Source: an uncultured Pseudomonadota bacterium
Lineage (GTDB): Bacteria > Pseudomonadota > Gammaproteobacteria > Steroidobacterales > Steroidobacteraceae
Assembly (NCBI GenBank): GCA_903832085.1
Contig: CAIKZZ010000019.1
Location: forward strand, 1-54,626
DNA: 54,626 nucleotides
Reading direction: 5' to 3'
Shown here: positions 21,684 to 30,513 of the stretch, in pieces
Layout: each line of letters starts with the position of its first letter
Numbering within the stretch: position 1 is the first letter of the stretch
The notes under the pieces: model-generated
Databases searched by the model: none
What the model was told of the DNA's origin: nothing
Seen by the model: only the letters and a program-made list of their open reading frames with translations
Translations under genes and position numbers: made by a program

Positions 21684-22409
21684 TCATGGGGGACTGGTAC
21701 CATCGACCGGGTCACGAAACAAACACACGCCTTTGGACACTCCAGCAATAAGATCCAGCACATGCTCGTGCGCCGCGAGTTCTGCGGCGGTGGCTCGGAT
21801 CACAGGAATACTCACCGTCGCAGTCCGCTTTCTCGCGTTTGATTTGTGGAGCCGCGCATCATCACCCCCGGCAGTCAGAGTGAGCGCTCCTTGGCCCCCC
21901 GTCATAGCCAAGTACACATCAGCAAGCAGCCGCGCATCGAGCAACGCGCCGTGTAAATCCCGTTGCTGGCTATCGATCCCATACCGTTTACACAATGCGT
22001 CCAAGCTATTGCGCTGCCCAGGATGCATTTGGCGCGCAAGCACTAACGTGTCCTGAATGCTACATAGATCAGTCAGTAGTCTCTGCGGCGGCGGTAGTCG
22101 GCCAAATTCATGATCCAAAAAGGCGGTATCAAACGGCGCGTTATGAATCAGTAGCTCAGCACCGGCTATGAATTCGATAAATTCATCAACCACCAGCGCA
22201 AACGTAGGGTGGTCTTTTAAGAAGGCAGCGCTGAGGCCATGCACCGCCTCAGCGCCTGGGTCGATCGCACGCTCAGGATTCAGATAACGCTGGAAAGTGC
22301 GCCCTGTTGGGCGACGATTAACCAACTCAACACAACCAATTTCAATAATTCGATGACCCTGCGCGGGCTCGAGTCCTGTCGTTTCCGTATCAAGAATAAT
22401 TTGTCGCAT
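21684..22409 (-). CDS. dnaQ: DNA polymerase III epsilon subunit (3'-5' proofreading exonuclease)
   Basis: DnaQ proofreads during replication within the polymerase III core. The 241-residue protein has the Exo I motif IILDTETTGLEP with paired acids at the N-terminus. A second acid lies in HNAPFDTAFLDHEF, and the Exo III motif is HGALLDARLLADVYL with the catalytic His and Asp. The C-terminal tail that contacts the polymerase alpha subunit is present. It is the first gene of the classic dnaQ-rnhA-methyltransferase group. Here all three point the same way, whereas in Escherichia coli dnaQ and rnhA are divergent. Confidence 0.95.
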   Translation of the reverse strand: MRQIILDTETTGLEPAQGHRIIEIGCVELVNRRPTGRTFQRYLNPERAIDPGAEAVHGLSAAFLKDHPTFALVVDEFIEFIAGAELLIHNAPFDTAFLDHEFGRLPPPQRLLTDLCSIQDTLVLARQMHPGQRNSLDALCKRYGIDSQQRDLHGALLDARLLADVYLAMTGGQGALTLTAGGDDARLHKSNARKRTATVSIPVIRATAAELAAHEHVLDLIAGVSKGVCLFRDPVDGTSPP

Positions 22410-22498
22410 TCAGAGTATTCCGTTGCTACCACTGATTCACGCACGCAGCACCACTCGGTACGCGACGCTACATAGATCCATTCTTACTCAGCGCTCCA

Positions 22499-22942
22499 TC
22501 AGCCAGTCACCTCGAGCTCGTCAACGCCACGATTAGCTAATTGGTCAGCACGCTCATTTCCCGGATGCCCAGCGTGTCCCTTAACCCAGTGCCATTCAAT
22601 CATGTGAGTGCTCACCAAAGCGTCCAGCTGCTCCCACAAATCTTGATTCTTTACTGGCTTTCGATCTGCTGTCTTCCAACCGCGCCGCTTCCATTGCGCC
22701 ATCCATTCCATTATGCCGGTACGCACGTACTGCGAGTCGGTATAAATGGCGACCACGCACTCACGCTTCAATGCTTGTAGGCCACGGATCGCAGCTGTTA
22801 ACTCCATGCGGTTGTTAGTCGTGTGCGCCTCACCACCGCATAGCTCTTTTTCGACATCGCCAGCGACCAACAGGACACCCCATCCTCCAGGACCTGGGTT
22901 ACCACGACAGGCGCCATCCGTATACATTTTGACAGCGGTCAT
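22499..22942 (-). CDS. rnhA: ribonuclease HI
   Basis: RNase HI cuts RNA in RNA-DNA hybrids, removing primers and R-loops. The 147-residue length is typical. The catalytic acids are visible in order: Asp in [16 protein letters not shown], Glu in NRMELTAAI, Asp in YTDSQYV, and Asp in NERADQLA. The basic handle [13 protein letters not shown] is also present. Its start overlaps the stop of the upstream methyltransferase gene by four bases (ATGA), so the two are translationally coupled. Confidence 0.96.
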   Translation of the reverse strand: MTAVKMYTDGACRGNPGPGGWGVLLVAGDVEKELCGGEAHTTNNRMELTAAIRGLQALKRECVVAIYTDSQYVRTGIMEWMAQWKRRGWKTADRKPVKNQDLWEQLDALVSTHMIEWHWVKGHAGHPGNERADQLANRGVDELEVTG

Positions 22943-23712
22943 ATGGGTTTCGCCAACGGTCCCACCAGCGCGCGCGGCGAGCGTCGCCTGGGCCGCACAG
23001 GCGTCAAGGTGTAGATTCGTTTTCTTGCTTTCATAAGGTATGCGCTCGCAAAGCGACCACCGATCTGCCCGCCGATACGCTCACACACAGTGGCGATCGG
23101 ACCATCGGCACATGCTATCAGGGGCACTGTATGCAAGAAACGCTGTGTGTGCTGCACCTCAAATCCGAGCAATTTCAACCAGTCACCCAGCCGACGACGT
23201 GACAACGTGCGCACATGTCCAGGCGGCCAGCCGGTTGCGGCAAACCGATGGCGCAAGGCCCAGGGCGAATAAGGCTCAAAGCCGAGTATTACAATGTGAC
23301 CTTCACCAACGAGCACCCGTTCGACTTCGCGTAACACAGCCTGCGGCTCGGGCTCAAACTCCAGCGTATGTGGCAAGAATACGGCATCCACCGACTGGCT
23401 TTGCACAGCAAGCGACGAGGCGTGACTCACGACGTCCCCTAAACCACCCGGCTCCGCGATCAATGCGCGCCGCGGCAGGCGTGCCTGCGGCAAAAAATCG
23501 TCGCTACCACCCCAGCTCCCCACCTGCAAAAACTGGCGCCCAAAAACCGTGTCCAGGCTCTGACCGAGCGCCAAGCGCTCAGCGGCAAGCAAGGCCTGTC
23601 CTAACGGCGTGGCGAGCCATGCGGCCAGCGCGTCATTCGACCCTCCCACTGCAGCACCACCGCCCACTTCGCTAACGGGATCATCAACACCATGACTAGT
23701 GGTCTGCGGCAT
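22939..23712 (-). CDS. class I SAM-dependent methyltransferase (YafS-like)
   Basis: The protein of about 257 residues resembles the methyltransferases found beside rnhA and gloB in many gammaproteobacteria. A Rossmann-like core contains FLQVGSWGG and [22 protein letters not shown], equivalent to motif I and the post-motif region of Methyltransf_11. The substrate is unknown. The ATG at 23712 is preferred over a GTG at 23736, since homology begins well downstream of both. The gene is divergent from a WbpM-like dehydratase, which occupies the place where gloB normally stands. Confidence 0.8.
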   Translation of the reverse strand: MPQTTSHGVDDPVSEVGGGAAVGGSNDALAAWLATPLGQALLAAERLALGQSLDTVFGRQFLQVGSWGGSDDFLPQARLPRRALIAEPGGLGDVVSHASSLAVQSQSVDAVFLPHTLEFEPEPQAVLREVERVLVGEGHIVILGFEPYSPWALRHRFAATGWPPGHVRTLSRRRLGDWLKLLGFEVQHTQRFLHTVPLIACADGPIATVCERIGGQIGGRFASAYLMKARKRIYTLTPVRPRRRSPRALVGPLAKPI

Positions 23713-23922
23713 GGGCACACCATACCGCCGTGCCACCAGTCCGGCCAGCCTTCAGCATGGTTTTTCAGATAAACTACCGCCGCTTGGACCGGTTTTTGGG
23801 CCCTGGCACGGCAGACAGCTGCGCGCGCTGCCACAAGCAAACGGTACAACTGCCGCTGGTCAAGCCTGTATGCTAATCAGCAACGTTTTTGAGCGATTTT
23901 GAGTAGCGTTTAAGACACAGCC

Positions 23923-25938
23923 ATGAAAAGCCGCATGACCAATAAAGCCAATCGCCTCATCGCTACCGTCGTTGATCTCCCACGGAACCGCAAGCGCTGG
24001 ACTTTGATCGGGATCGATGCGATCGCGCTGCCACTTCTCATGCAGGCCTCGTTGTTGCTGGCTGGCGGACGAGACCCTGCCCTACACAGCATCGATCGCC
24101 TCGCCCTTCTGGCAAGCGTACTGGTCAGCATCCCGATTTTGGCGCGCACAGGCCTGTACCGCACCGCCGTGCGGTACATGGGGCCCCGCGCGGGTCTGAG
24201 CATCGGCAGCGGCGTATTAGCAGCCGTCGGGATACTCCTGATATTGGCCACATTCGGTGTGCTGGGCGACACCTCGCCGGCCACATTGATCATCTTTGGC
24301 GCATTGACACTGGTGTACATTGCAGCAAGCCGCCTGGGATGGCGCTGGATCTTGCTTGCGGATTCGATCGATGTGCCACGCGTGATTATCTATGGCGCTG
24401 GGCAAGCTGGTGCTGAGCTCGTGAGTGCGCTTTTGATATCACGGCAGCACACGCCGATCGCGTTTGTAGACGATAACCCTGCCCTCTGGGGCTCAGTCAT
24501 TGCTGGCGTGCCGGTATACGACTCAGCCGAGCTACCAACGCTGGTAGCCGATTCGCACGTCAAGCGACTGCTACTTGCCATGCCAGCGCTCAATCAGCAA
24601 AGGCGTCGTGAGATTCTGCAACGCGTTGCATCCTTGGGTATCCATGTGCAAACGATGCCCTCGATTGCAGATCTACTCGTGGGTGTGTCGCGTATTGATG
24701 ATGTACAAGACATTGATGTCACCGCATTGCTTGGTCGCGATCCAGTCACTCCGAATCAGCACTTATTCGAAGCCTGCATCCGCGCTAAAACCATACTAAT
24801 TACAGGTGCAGGCGGGTCCATCGGCTCGGAGCTATGCCGGCAAATTGTGCGTTTGCGCCCAGTGCGAGTGCTGTTGCTAGAAATCTCGGAACTTGCGCTT
24901 TACAACATCAATCGGGAATTGCAGGAAATTGTTGCCCGCGAGCATCTGCAGGTTGACGTCGTGCCGCTGCTAGGCAATGCCTATCAAACCTTTCGTGTGA
25001 AAGAAATACTGCAAGCCTTCAGCGTACAGACCATCTATCACGCTGCCGCATATAAGCATTTGCCGATCGTGGAACAAAATATTATCGAAGGCATACAGAA
25101 CAATGTGTTTAGCACACTGCATACAGCAGAGGCCGCACTAGAATGCCGTATCGAAACATTTGTACTCATATCCACCGACAAGGCTGTAAACCCATCCAAC
25201 GTAATGGGCGCGACCAAGCGATTCGCCGAAGTGGTTTTACAGGGTATGCAACAGCGCACAACACATACACGCTTTTGTATGGTGCGCTTTGGCAATGTGC
25301 TGGAATCGTCAGGCTCGGTTGTGCCGCTCTTTCGCGAGCAAATTCGCCGCGGCGGCCCTGTGACAGTCACACACCCTGACGTGACTCGGTATTTCATGAC
25401 CATCCCCGAGGCTGCGCAGCTCGTTATTCAGGCAGGCTCTATGGCCGAGGGCGGCGACGTATTTGTGCTCGACATGGGCAAGCCAATCCGCATCGTGGAC
25501 TTAGCGACCCGCATGATTGCGCTGCACGGATACCGGCGTCAGTCCACTGAAGGGCCGCATGGTGAAATCAAAATTGAGTTCACCGGACTACGTCCGGCCG
25601 AAAAACTGTTTGAGGAACTCCTCATTGGCAAAAATGCCACAGGCACGCAGCACCCCATGATCCTGCGGGCGGTGGAACATGCCCTCGCCTGGCCCGATGT
25701 AGAAGGTCTGTTGGAAGAACTACAGATTGCGATACGACGCTTCGATTGCCGAGCGGCAACCGATATTCTGCGGCGCGCCGTTGCGGAATATCAGCCACCC
25801 TTAGGGATTCACGACATCGTCTGGGCACGGCGCTCCAGCGAAGCGCAAACGAATGTGACTGACACCAAGATCATGGACCTACAGGCGCGCCGCGCCAGTA
25901 GGTCCCCACCAACGGGCACGCCACGTCGGGCCGAATAG
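23923..25938 (+). CDS. wbpM: membrane-bound nucleotide-sugar 4,6-dehydratase, WbpM/CapD type
   Basis: The 671-residue protein belongs to the large membrane SDR group that dehydrates UDP-GlcNAc-type sugars to 4-keto-6-deoxy intermediates for O-antigen or capsule. Four hydrophobic segments lie between residues 25 and 150. A first Rossmann-like domain starts at VIIYGAGQAGAEL (about 152), and the catalytic SDR begins at ILITGAGGSIGSEL (about 290). The active site uses STDKAVNPSNVMGATK, with Met428 and Lys432 in place of the usual Tyr-xxx-Lys, as in WbpM. It lies alone between the methyltransferase and gloB, which normally adjoin, suggesting insertion. The product sugar is not determined. Confidence 0.9.
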   Translation: MKSRMTNKANRLIATVVDLPRNRKRWTLIGIDAIALPLLMQASLLLAGGRDPALHSIDRLALLASVLVSIPILARTGLYRTAVRYMGPRAGLSIGSGVLAAVGILLILATFGVLGDTSPATLIIFGALTLVYIAASRLGWRWILLADSIDVPRVIIYGAGQAGAELVSALLISRQHTPIAFVDDNPALWGSVIAGVPVYDSAELPTLVADSHVKRLLLAMPALNQQRRREILQRVASLGIHVQTMPSIADLLVGVSRIDDVQDIDVTALLGRDPVTPNQHLFEACIRAKTILITGAGGSIGSELCRQIVRLRPVRVLLLEISELALYNINRELQEIVAREHLQVDVVPLLGNAYQTFRVKEILQAFSVQTIYHAAAYKHLPIVEQNIIEGIQNNVFSTLHTAEAALECRIETFVLISTDKAVNPSNVMGATKRFAEVVLQGMQQRTTHTRFCMVRFGNVLESSGSVVPLFREQIRRGGPVTVTHPDVTRYFMTIPEAAQLVIQAGSMAEGGDVFVLDMGKPIRIVDLATRMIALHGYRRQSTEGPHGEIKIEFTGLRPAEKLFEELLIGKNATGTQHPMILRAVEHALAWPDVEGLLEELQIAIRRFDCRAATDILRRAVAEYQPPLGIHDIVWARRSSEAQTNVTDTKIMDLQARRASRSPPTGTPRRAE

Positions 25939-26104
25939 CCACCACGAATTGGCCTCACGGTACGAAAAACACTAGCAATCCGAATGACTTAGAGGTTAAA
26001 TACCGCCTCTAAACGCCACTTCGGGGGCGCGCGTAGCCCCCGGCAGCACACCCCCCTCTGGCACCACCGTGACATTCGCAACAGCGCAAGGGGACACGTC
26101 GCCG

Positions 26105-26920
26105 ATGCAATCGACTTTTGCCCCAGATCACGCGCCAGCCCTGAAGGTCACGCGGGTACCTGCTTTTGATGACAATTATCTGTGGCTGATCCACGGTACC
26201 GGCGCCCACGCGCGCGAGGTCGTCGCTGTAGACCCAGGCGATGCCGCCCCGATTCTTGCAAAACTAACCGCAGACCAGCTCACTCTGCGGGGCATTTTTG
26301 TGACGCATCATCACGCTGACCACGTGGGTGGCGTACTGCCTCTGACGCGACAGTTCCCAGTACCTGTCTGGGGCCCCGCCACCGAGGACATCCCCGGACG
26401 CACCATTGCACTTCTCGGTGGCGAGCAGGTGCAGATTCCGGAACTTGGCTTGTCCTTTGCGGTCATCCACGTGCCAGGCCACACCGCAGGGCACATCGCC
26501 TATATAGGTCACGGGGCTGTTTTTTGTGGCGATACGCTCTTTAGCGGAGGCTGTGGTCGACTGTTTGAAGGAACGCCTGCACAAATGCTCAACTCCCTCG
26601 ATCAACTCGCCGCTCTACCAGGTGAGACACAAGTGTATTGCGCGCACGAGTACACGGCTGCCAACTTGGCATTCGCATCCGTTGCCGAGCCCGATAATCG
26701 TCTCTTACATCAGTACCAACAGAAAGTCAGCGAACAGCGTGCCCAAGGATTACCCACAATCCCCACGCGCATTGCTTTAGAGCGGGACATCAATCCATTT
26801 TTTCGTAGCCGTGAATCCACCGTCCGGCGCACACTGGTATCGCGTGCGGGATCCACATTGCTGACAGACGTCGCTGCGTTTGCCGCCTTGCGTTTGTGGA
26901 AAAACGAGTATCGCGCTTGA
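26105..26920 (+). CDS. gloB: hydroxyacylglutathione hydrolase (glyoxalase II)
   Basis: GloB hydrolyses S-lactoylglutathione in methylglyoxal detoxification. The protein starts near VPAFDDNYLWLIHG, typical for the family. The metal-binding motif THHHADHVGG is followed by the second-shell HVPGHTAGHI, FCGDTLFSGGCGRLFEG and the glutathione-side CAHEYTAANL. The ATG at 26105 is preferred over a GTG at 26069 because AAGGGGA lies ten bases upstream. Its stop overlaps the mltD start by one base (TGATG), as gloB-mltD pairing in relatives would predict. Confidence 0.95.
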   Translation: MQSTFAPDHAPALKVTRVPAFDDNYLWLIHGTGAHAREVVAVDPGDAAPILAKLTADQLTLRGIFVTHHHADHVGGVLPLTRQFPVPVWGPATEDIPGRTIALLGGEQVQIPELGLSFAVIHVPGHTAGHIAYIGHGAVFCGDTLFSGGCGRLFEGTPAQMLNSLDQLAALPGETQVYCAHEYTAANLAFASVAEPDNRLLHQYQQKVSEQRAQGLPTIPTRIALERDINPFFRSRESTVRRTLVSRAGSTLLTDVAAFAALRLWKNEYRA

Positions 26921-28632
26921 TGGCTCGTCGTATCACAGCGCTGCGCGCAGGGGCGACACTCGGCGTCATGACACTACTGCTGATCGCGGGCGGCTGTGCG
27001 CAAACGCCTCCCCGTGGTGACGGTAGTTACACGCACGACTGGCCGATGGTGCCAAGTCAGCCCGCGAACTCGACCCATCAGGCCGACAGCAAAGCGATCG
27101 GCCGTAGCAATCCTGGCAGCTACGCCATGGATGCCGACAACAGCGCCGAGGGCCTCGTGTCACTACCGGTGCCACCGGACTACACGCGCATGGCGGAGCT
27201 TGGCAATCTGTTTGACCGCATCCGTTTGGGTTACGCATTGCCCGATGTTGAAAACCCAATTATCGATCAGCAAGTACGCTATTTCAGTGCGATGCCAGAC
27301 TATCTGGATCGCACCTTTGAACGTGCCGACCGCTATCTGTATTACGTAGTACGAGAACTTGAAGCGCGCAACATGCCGCTGGAGTTATCCATGCTACCGA
27401 TTGTTGAAAGCTCGTATAACCCATACGCCTACTCGCGCGCCCGTGCGGCAGGCCTTTGGCAGTTCATTGCTCCAACGGCGAGTCGTTATCAGGTACGCGT
27501 CAACTGGTGGCAAGACGGCCGGCGCGATGTCGTCGACTCCACGCGCGCAGCGCTTGATTATCTGTCGGAACTGCACCTGATGTTTGATGGTGATTGGCTA
27601 AAAGCAATCGCCGCTTACAACTGCGGCGAACTCGCAGTTCAGCGGGCGGTCGACAAAAATAAGGCTCTAGGGCTGCCGACCGATTTTTGGCACCTCAAGC
27701 TACCCGCCGAAACCAAGGCCTATGTACCGAAGTTATTAGCGCTTGCCCGCATCGTTGATAAACCCGACAGGTTCGGTCTTGAATTTACCAGCATCGATAA
27801 CAAGCCCTACTTCGCGCAGGTGGAGGTGGGAACCCCGATTGATTTACGCGTGGCCGCGTCCATTCTCGGCATCTCGGAGCCCGAATTACATGCCTTAAAC
27901 CCGGCCTTCAATCGCTGGGCGACGGACCCGGATGGGCCGCATCACCTACTCGTCCCATACGCATCAGCAGCAGAGTTTGCGCAAGCAGTCACCGAGCTCA
28001 CCCCAGAAATGCGTATGCCACTGCTCCATTACACGACCCACGCAGGCGATCATCTTGAAAGCATTGCCCGCGCGCATCACATCACGGTGCCCACCATACG
28101 GGCACTGAACAGTGTGATCACGAGTGACGTGCACCCGGGCGATGACCTGATACTACCCACGAGCACGATTGCACCACTGCGCGCAGGATTAATCATTGAA
28201 GGTGAACTACCCGCCCGTAGTCACCACAAACACAGCTACGTTGTGCGCCATGGTGATACGTTAGCGTCGATCGCTAAACGCCAAGGCATGACCTTAAAGG
28301 ATCTTGAGCACTTAAATGGCCTGAGCGGCAAAACACACTTAACCGCAGGTCACCACCTGACCGTCGAACGCCCAACAACCGCGAGTACCGCGACCCCACA
28401 ACGCACTGCAAAAAATACAACGGTCCGTCCGCAAACAACCACGACCACCACACCAACGCCGCGCGTCGTGCATTATGCGGTGCATCATGGCGACACACTG
28501 CGTAGCGTGGCAAAACGCTTTAAAGTCAGCATTACGGAGCTTAAAACTTGGAACAAGCTCCACCGCAGCAGTTTGCAAGCAGGGCAAACGCTGCTGTTAT
28601 ACATGGGTCCCGAACGGGACGTTGGCGGCTGA
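26920..28632 (+). CDS. mltD: membrane-bound lytic murein transglycosylase D
   Basis: MltD cleaves peptidoglycan glycan strands from the outer membrane. The ATG at 26920 overlaps the gloB stop by one base and gives 570 residues. A lipoprotein signal ends at IAGGC. The SLT domain has the catalytic Glu in IVESSYNPYAYS and the AAGLWQFIAPTA motif. Three LysM repeats follow at about residues 369-412, 437-481 and 517-561, two of them opening with HGDTLxSxAKR. A Thr/Pro-rich linker separates the last two. Escherichia coli MltD has two LysM, so the third is a modest extension. Confidence 0.95.
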   Translation: MARRITALRAGATLGVMTLLLIAGGCAQTPPRGDGSYTHDWPMVPSQPANSTHQADSKAIGRSNPGSYAMDADNSAEGLVSLPVPPDYTRMAELGNLFDRIRLGYALPDVENPIIDQQVRYFSAMPDYLDRTFERADRYLYYVVRELEARNMPLELSMLPIVESSYNPYAYSRARAAGLWQFIAPTASRYQVRVNWWQDGRRDVVDSTRAALDYLSELHLMFDGDWLKAIAAYNCGELAVQRAVDKNKALGLPTDFWHLKLPAETKAYVPKLLALARIVDKPDRFGLEFTSIDNKPYFAQVEVGTPIDLRVAASILGISEPELHALNPAFNRWATDPDGPHHLLVPYASAAEFAQAVTELTPEMRMPLLHYTTHAGDHLESIARAHHITVPTIRALNSVITSDVHPGDDLILPTSTIAPLRAGLIIEGELPARSHHKHSYVVRHGDTLASIAKRQGMTLKDLEHLNGLSGKTHLTAGHHLTVERPTTASTATPQRTAKNTTVRPQTTTTTTPTPRVVHYAVHHGDTLRSVAKRFKVSITELKTWNKLHRSSLQAGQTLLLYMGPERDVGG

Positions 28633-28641
28633 GGACATATC

Positions 28642-29439
28642 ATGGGATTTTTAACCGGAAAACGGGCGCTCATCGTGGGTCTTGCAAGTGACCGTTCTAT
28701 CGCCTTTGGAATCTGCGAGGCGATGCGGCGCGAGGGCGCTGATATTGCGATCACTTACGTGGGAGAACGCTTCCGTGAACGCGTCATCGAACTGGCGGCC
28801 AAGGTCGACTCAACGCTTGTCTATGACATGGATGTCAGCAGTGATGACTCCATCGCCAACACATTTAGTGCTCTGGGCACGCAGTGGGACTCACTGGATA
28901 TTTTGGTGCACTCCGTGGCATTTGCGCCACGTGAGGCTTTGACCGGCGGTTACACGGCGGCAACCAGCCGCGAAGCCTTTCGAGTCGCGCACGATATTTC
29001 GAGCTATAGCTTGACCGCGATCGCACGTGCCGCTCAGCCACTCATGCAAGGCCGTCAAGGCGCTATCGTGACGATGACCTACCTAGGCGCTGTGAAGTCC
29101 ATTCCTAGCTACAACGTGATGGGTGTTGCCAAGGCAAGCCTAGAGGCCAGCGTACGGTTTCTGGCAGCTGACTTAGGTCCCACAGGCACCCGCGTCAATG
29201 CCATTTCGGCAGGCCCCATTAAAACGCTGGCGGCCGCTGGAATCCCAGGGTTTCGCAAAATGCTAGGACATGTCGCTGCGGTCAATCCGCTGCGACGCAA
29301 TGTCACGCAAGACGATGTGGGCAACGCAGCCGCGTTCTTATGCTCGGACCTTGCAGCTGGCATTACCGGCGAAGTGCTGTATGTCGATGGCGGTTACAGC
29401 AGCGTGGGTATGAGCTTCGCGGGTAGCGATGAGTCTTAA
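28642..29439 (+). CDS. fabI: enoyl-ACP reductase (NADH) FabI
   Basis: FabI carries out the last reduction of each fatty-acid elongation cycle and is the target of triclosan. The 265-residue protein has the FabI-type cofactor motif [13 protein letters not shown]. The catalytic pair is Tyr157 and Lys164 in [13 protein letters not shown], one residue offset from Escherichia coli Tyr156/Lys163, and Tyr147 corresponds to the substrate-contacting Tyr146. GAGGA lies seven bases before the ATG. It follows mltD by nine bases and converges on an oxidoreductase gene. Confidence 0.96.
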   Translation: MGFLTGKRALIVGLASDRSIAFGICEAMRREGADIAITYVGERFRERVIELAAKVDSTLVYDMDVSSDDSIANTFSALGTQWDSLDILVHSVAFAPREALTGGYTAATSREAFRVAHDISSYSLTAIARAAQPLMQGRQGAIVTMTYLGAVKSIPSYNVMGVAKASLEASVRFLAADLGPTGTRVNAISAGPIKTLAAAGIPGFRKMLGHVAAVNPLRRNVTQDDVGNAAAFLCSDLAAGITGEVLYVDGGYSSVGMSFAGSDES

Positions 29440-29460
29440 GGTCGGGCGCCCTGTTTGATA

Positions 29461-30495
29461 TTAAGGCGCGCCGACCTGCACCACGAGCTTCCCGAAATTT
29501 GCGCCATTCAGAAGACCAATAAACGCTAGAGGCGCGGCGTCTAGACCTGCCACAACATCCTCTCGATAGTGGATTCGACCGTCCTGCAACAAGCCCGCCA
29601 TGTGCGCCTGAAAGGCCGCGTGGCGACGCTCATAGTGATCAAAAATAATGAAGCCCTGCACCTTCAGGCGCTTGACGAGAATCGCGCGCAAGAGTGCCGG
29701 ACGCAAATCCGGGCCTGTGCCCAACGATGTCATGTTGTAGTAGGCAATCAATCCGCAGACCGGCACGCGACCGCCGACGTTCAATAAAGGAACCACCGCG
29801 TCTAGCACCACGCCAGCCACGTTCTCAAAATAGACATCAATGCCCTTAGGGCACGCGGCGGCGAGCGCCTTACCAAGGGCGGGGTCGTGATGATCCACGC
29901 AGGCATCAAATCCCAACTCTTTCACAGCATAAGCGCACTTTGCCGCCCCACCAGCAATGCCAACAACCCGGCAGCCCTGCAACTTAGCGAGTTGTCCCAC
30001 AACGCTACCCACGGCACCAGTGGCCGCAGCCACCACTACCGTCTCACCCGCTTTCGGCTCACCTAAATCCATCAAGCCCACGAAGGCCGTGAATCCAGGC
30101 ATACCAAGCACACCTAAGGCGCGTGGCAACTGCGTGTCGGTAAGTGATAAACGCGTTAAACCCACTCCGTCACTCACGGCATAAACCTGCCAACCGGTGT
30201 ATGCGAGGACGCGCTCACCCACCGCAAATCCCGGATGCTGGCTTTCCTCAACCACGCAGACTGTGGCACCAACCATGGTGCCGCCGATTGCGACCGGCTC
30301 CGCATAGGAAGCCGAGTCACTCATCCGACCGCGCATATAAGGATCAAGCGATAAGTACACCGTACGCAGCAGCACTTCGCCTGACTTCACCGTCGGACGC
30401 GGGCTTTGCTCAAGCCGAAAATTCTCAAGCGTCGGCGCGCCGACCGGCCGACTTGCCAGCACGATGCGTGAATTCATGGCGGGAGCATTTGACAT
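29461..30495 (-). CDS. NADP-dependent oxidoreductase, MDR family (CurA/YncB-like)
   Basis: The protein of 344 residues is a zinc-independent medium-chain reductase of the leukotriene B4 dehydrogenase/curcumin reductase group, which reduces alkenals and enones with NADPH. Landmarks are LRTVYLSLDPYMRGRM near the N-terminus, the nucleotide motif AATGAVGSVVGQLAKLQG, and VDVYFENVAG-like sequence (IDVYFENVAGVVLDAV). No catalytic zinc cysteines are present. The ATG at 30495 is chosen over an upstream TTG. It is placed between fabI and ppiD, which adjoin directly in some relatives. The physiological substrate is unknown. Confidence 0.88.
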   Translation of the reverse strand: MSNAPAMNSRIVLASRPVGAPTLENFRLEQSPRPTVKSGEVLLRTVYLSLDPYMRGRMSDSASYAEPVAIGGTMVGATVCVVEESQHPGFAVGERVLAYTGWQVYAVSDGVGLTRLSLTDTQLPRALGVLGMPGFTAFVGLMDLGEPKAGETVVVAAATGAVGSVVGQLAKLQGCRVVGIAGGAAKCAYAVKELGFDACVDHHDPALGKALAAACPKGIDVYFENVAGVVLDAVVPLLNVGGRVPVCGLIAYYNMTSLGTGPDLRPALLRAILVKRLKVQGFIIFDHYERRHAAFQAHMAGLLQDGRIHYREDVVAGLDAAPLAFIGLLNGANFGKLVVQVGAP

Positions 30496-30513
30496 AGGTG
30501 TACCCAAAGCAGT

